Shown: piece by piece, positions 61,435 to 64,000 of the stretch
Position numbering within the stretch: position 1 is the first letter of the stretch
Layout: each line of letters opens with the position of its first letter
Assembly (NCBI RefSeq): GCF_900454025.1
Contig: NZ_UGQM01000001.1
Location: 1,922,001-1,986,000 of the forward strand
Source of the DNA: Mycolicibacterium gilvum
GTDB lineage: Bacteria > Actinomycetota > Actinomycetes > Mycobacteriales > Mycobacteriaceae
Reading direction: 5' to 3'
DNA length: 64,000 nt
Made by a program: the position numbers and the translations under genes
Notes under the pieces: model-generated
Database searches by the model: none
What the model was told of the DNA's origin: nothing
Seen by the model: only the letters and a program-made list of their open reading frames with translations

Positions 61435-62916
61435 TCAGTGCAGTGGGCGCAGCACGATCGGCATGCCGTCGATCGGCACCGCCATCCCGCCGTGGTCGTA
61501 GCGCGGCCGGTAGTTCGGGCTGACGGGCTCGAGCCGGTACTTGCGCAGCAACCGGTGCATCACCGTCTTGATCTCCAACTGGCCGAAGACCATGCCGATG
61601 CACTTGTGTGCGCCACCGCCGAACGGCGCGAACGCGTAGCGGTGCTTCTTGTGCTCGTTGCGCGGTTCGGCGAAGCGTGCCGGATCGAACTTCTCCGGAT
61701 CGGTCCACAGCTCCGGCAGCCGGTGGTTGAGCGCGGGCCATGTCATGATCGCGGTGCCGGCCGGGATGTAGTACCCGAGCAACTCGGTGTCCCGGACGGC
61801 CTCGCGGAAGTTGAACGGCAGCGGCGTCACCATCCGCAACGCTTCGTTGATCACCAGGTCGTAGGTTTCGAGCTTTTCGAGCGCCTCGATGTCCAGCGGG
61901 CCGTCACCGATCCGCTCGGACTCCTCGCGGCAGCGGTCCTGCCACTCCGGATTGGCCGCGAGGTGGTAGGCCATCGTGGTCAGCGTGGAGGTCGAGGTGT
62001 CGTGTGCGGCCATCATCAGGAAGATCATGTGACTGACGACGTCCTGGTCGGTGAAGCTCTGGCCGTCCTCGTCCTGCGCATGGCACAGCACGCTGAACAT
62101 GTCGGTGCTCTCGGAGCGGCGCTTCTCGGCGATCCCGGCGTTGAAGTAGTCCTCCAGCGTCTTGCGCGCCCGGATACCCCGCCACCAGCTCAGCGGCGGC
62201 ACCGGCTTGCGCACGATCGCGTTGCCCGCCCGGGTGGTGGTGGTGAACGCCTCGTTGACGGTGGTCACCAGTTGCTTGTCGGTACCGGCCTTGTGGCCCA
62301 TGAACACGACCGACGCGATGTCGAGCGTCAGCTCTTTGACCGCGGGGTAGAACAGGAACCGACGGTCGTCGGCCACCCAGTCGTTCGCGATCACCGCAGA
62401 GGCGACCTGATCGATGTGCTCGACGTACCCGGTCAGCCGGCTGCGGGTGAACGCCTCCTGCATGATCCGGCGGTGGTACATGTGGTCCTCGAAGTCGCGC
62501 AGCATCAGGCCGCCTTCGAAGAACGGTCCGATCACCGGATCCCATGCGCGCTGTGAGAAGTCCTTGTTGCGGTTGGAGAACACCGCCTGGGTGGCGTCGG
62601 GGCCGAGCGCGCCCACTGCGGGCAGCACCTGCGAGCCGGAGTAGTAGACAGGTCCGTACTTGCGGTACTGGTGCAGGATGAAGTCCGGTCCGCCGCGGAA
62701 CATCTCGATCATGTGCGCGACGATCGGCAGCCCGTTGTCGCCCCTGACCGCTTTGAGGCCGCTTCCGGCAGGCGGCTCGGCCAGGATGATCTCGTCCCAC
62801 TGCTTCTCCAGAAGGCGCTTTTCGATCGCGCCCATGCCCGGGATCGTCACCGGAGTCGGCTTCAGGCGTCGTTTCGCCTGATCAAGGAGGTATTCCGGGG
62901 TTGAGATCGCAGTCAT
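61435..62916 (-). CDS. cyp136: Cytochrome P450 CYP136
   Basis: 493 residues, longer than most bacterial P450s. Heme ligand Cys439 in AFAPFGGGAHKCIGMVFGQL, I-helix MIFLMMAAHDTSTSTLTTMA, ExxR in VINEALRMVTPLPFNFREAV, and PERF-like DPARFAE. The call as CYP136 rests on overall resemblance and on context: a divergent TetR gene followed by an SDR, as in M. tuberculosis Rv3057c-Rv3058c-Rv3059. Function is not established in the family. The ATG at 62916 faces the TetR gene across 109 bp containing a perfect palindrome. Confidence 0.9.
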   Translation of the reverse strand: MTAISTPEYLLDQAKRRLKPTPVTIPGMGAIEKRLLEKQWDEIILAEPPAGSGLKAVRGDNGLPIVAHMIEMFRGGPDFILHQYRKYGPVYYSGSQVLPAVGALGPDATQAVFSNRNKDFSQRAWDPVIGPFFEGGLMLRDFEDHMYHRRIMQEAFTRSRLTGYVEHIDQVASAVIANDWVADDRRFLFYPAVKELTLDIASVVFMGHKAGTDKQLVTTVNEAFTTTTRAGNAIVRKPVPPLSWWRGIRARKTLEDYFNAGIAEKRRSESTDMFSVLCHAQDEDGQSFTDQDVVSHMIFLMMAAHDTSTSTLTTMAYHLAANPEWQDRCREESERIGDGPLDIEALEKLETYDLVINEALRMVTPLPFNFREAVRDTELLGYYIPAGTAIMTWPALNHRLPELWTDPEKFDPARFAEPRNEHKKHRYAFAPFGGGAHKCIGMVFGQLEIKTVMHRLLRKYRLEPVSPNYRPRYDHGGMAVPIDGMPIVLRPLH

Positions 62917-62978
62917 TCAAGCACTCCTGGAAATGGGGGCTGTGGCCGATGTCACTGTGTGCCTATCCTGGTGTAGCG

Positions 62979-62996
62979 ACTTGACGCCTGTCAAGT
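62979..62996. promoter_or_regulatory. Perfect TetR-type operator in the cyp136/TetR promoter
   Basis: ACTTGAC-GCCT-GTCAAGT, a perfect 7+7 inverted repeat with a 4-bp centre. It lies 62 bp from the cyp136 start and 29 bp from the TetR start. It most likely binds the adjacent TetR protein. It is unrelated to the 21-bp operator set. Confidence 0.7.
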
Positions 62997-63025
62997 TTCC
63001 GAAAGTTTGTATCTGAGGTGGTGCG

Positions 63026-63664
63026 ATGCCAAGGTCTAATTCCATGACGGCCGAACCCGCACCGACAGACCTGCGTCGCAGCAGAGGCGACAGGCAGCGG
63101 GACGCGATCGTGACGGCCGTGCGGGAACTCCTTCACGAGCGTCCATTCGCCGAGCTGTCGGTCAGCACGATCAGTGAGCGCGCCGGGGTGGCACGGTCGG
63201 GCTTCTACTTCTACTTCGACTCCAAGTACGCGGTGCTCGCGGTGATCATCGCCGAGGCGATGGCCGAACTGGACCAGCTCACCCACAGTTTCGCGCCGCG
63301 TGACGAGGCCGAGTCGCCGTCGGAGTTCGCCAAGCGGATGGTCGGATACGCAGCGATCGTCTTCGCGTCGAACGACCCGATCATGCGTGCCTGCAACCTC
63401 GCGCGGAGCACCGATGCCCAGATCCGCGAGATCATGGACGACTTCCAGAACACCGTCGTCGAGAAGATCGTCGGCCTGGTCGGCCGCGACGCGGGCGCCC
63501 GGCCGATCTCCGATGACCTGCCCGCGCTGGTGCGGGTGATGATCGCGGTGACGTCCTCGACGCTCGCACACGACAGCGCTTTCGTGGGCCGTGACGGGGA
63601 TCCGGCGCGCGCCCTCGCCGTCGTGGAACGGTTGTGGGAGAGCAGCCTGTGGGGCGGCCAGTAG
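63026..63664 (+). CDS. TetR-family transcriptional regulator of cyp136
   Basis: 212 residues. TetR helix-turn-helix at about residues 25-70 (AIVTAVRELLHERPFAELSV, then AGVARSGFYFYFDSKYAVLA). The helical ligand domain follows, with SNDPIMRACNLARSTDAQIR and the C-terminal ALVRVMIAVTSSTLAHDSAF. Orthologous in position to M. tuberculosis Rv3058c. ATG at 63026 (ATG at 63044 also possible). Expected to repress itself and cyp136 through the palindrome at 62979-62996. Confidence 0.92.
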   Translation: MPRSNSMTAEPAPTDLRRSRGDRQRDAIVTAVRELLHERPFAELSVSTISERAGVARSGFYFYFDSKYAVLAVIIAEAMAELDQLTHSFAPRDEAESPSEFAKRMVGYAAIVFASNDPIMRACNLARSTDAQIREIMDDFQNTVVEKIVGLVGRDAGARPISDDLPALVRVMIAVTSSTLAHDSAFVGRDGDPARALAVVERLWESSLWGGQ

Positions 63665-63733
63665 AGAGTCGCCGGTGCGGTTCCACCGCGCCGCCGGGAG
63701 GGCGGCCGTCGGCGCGCCGGTAGTGTCCCGCGT

Positions 63734-64000
63734 ATGGCGCAGCGGAGCGGATCTGACAGGTTCTCCGGTAAACGATGCTTCGTGACCGGCGCGGCCAGCG
63801 GCATCGGGCGGGCGACTGCCCTCAAACTCGCCGCGAGGGGTGCTGAGCTCTATCTCACCGACCGGGACGCCGACGGTCTGGCGCTGACGGTCGCCGACGC
63901 CCGCGCACTCGGCGGAGTCGTCGCTGAGCATCGCGCGCTCGACATCTCCGACCACGACGCCGTGGTCGCGTTCGCCGACGACATCCACTCCCGGCATCCC
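63734..64000 (+). CDS. Short-chain dehydrogenase/reductase, N-terminal part (cut by window edge)
   Basis: 89 residues visible, open to the window end. The N-terminus FSGKRCFVTGAASGIGRATA contains the TGxxxGIG cofactor motif, and LTDRDADGL supplies the Asp for NAD preference. HRALDISDHDAVVAFADDI follows the usual D-I/V pattern of beta-4. By position it corresponds to Rv3057c next to Rv3058c/cyp136. It starts 69 bp after the TetR stop and may be cotranscribed with it. Confidence 0.85.
   Translation, partial: MAQRSGSDRFSGKRCFVTGAASGIGRATALKLAARGAELYLTDRDADGLALTVADARALGGVVAEHRALDISDHDAVVAFADDIHSRHP

Overview
The window is GC-rich actinobacterial DNA with GTG/TTG starts, many ATGA/GTGA stop-start overlaps and F420-dependent enzymes. 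Its gene content (cyp136 with its TetR and SDR neighbours; ligB-cstA-ybdD; FadD19-like and FadE28/29-like proteins) points to a fast-growing environmental Mycobacterium (Mycolicibacterium). The right part resembles the M. tuberculosis Rv3057c-Rv3063 neighbourhood. The left 50 kb is a catabolic region that I do not recognise as a described pathway.

Layout. 1-2.4 kb: end of an acyl-CoA dehydrogenase, a GntR regulator and a CaiB-type CoA transferase. 2.4-9.3 kb: six-gene minus-strand operon of three acyl-CoA ligases and three crotonases, divergent from a second GntR regulator. 9.4-24.9 kb: crotonases, thiolases, SDR, DapA-like aldolase, two amidohydrolases, a FadD19-like ligase, a two-subunit acyl-CoA dehydrogenase, a thioesterase-like protein and a TetR regulator. 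25-50.3 kb: three P450s, a molybdopterin oxidoreductase, a second CaiB, two aldehyde dehydrogenases, a second FadD19-like ligase, a Rieske oxygenase, a Baeyer-Villiger-type flavoprotein, two LLM-class F420 enzymes, an acyl-CoA carboxyltransferase and a third amidohydrolase. 50.3-64 kb: ybdD, cstA, ligB, a sulfite-oxidase-type protein, an HSD10-like SDR, a kinase-fold protein, a TauE-type permease, a small WGxxGxxG-anchored protein, a LeuA-regulatory-domain protein behind a likely attenuator, a broken IS30-type element, cyp136, its TetR, and the start of an SDR.

How it may work together. Oxygenases (P450, Rieske, BVMO-like) and aldehyde dehydrogenases could turn a cyclic or branched, perhaps terpenoid or steroid-like, substrate into a carboxylic acid. 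CoA ligases or CoA transferases would activate it, and acyl-CoA dehydrogenases, crotonases, SDRs, amidohydrolases and thiolases would open and shorten it. The substrate is not deducible from sequence alone.

The most notable signals are non-coding. (i) A 21-bp inverted repeat, roughly nTACTGT-N7-ACnGTAn, lies at nine promoters between 11 and 50 kb, including the one shared by the TetR gene at 12.4-13.1 kb. This suggests one TetR-controlled regulon. (ii) A Leu/Val-codon leader peptide with overlapping hairpins precedes the LeuA-domain gene. (iii) Two families of long intergenic palindromes sit at gene ends, and one copy has been split by the IS30-type element exactly inside its 19-nt loop.
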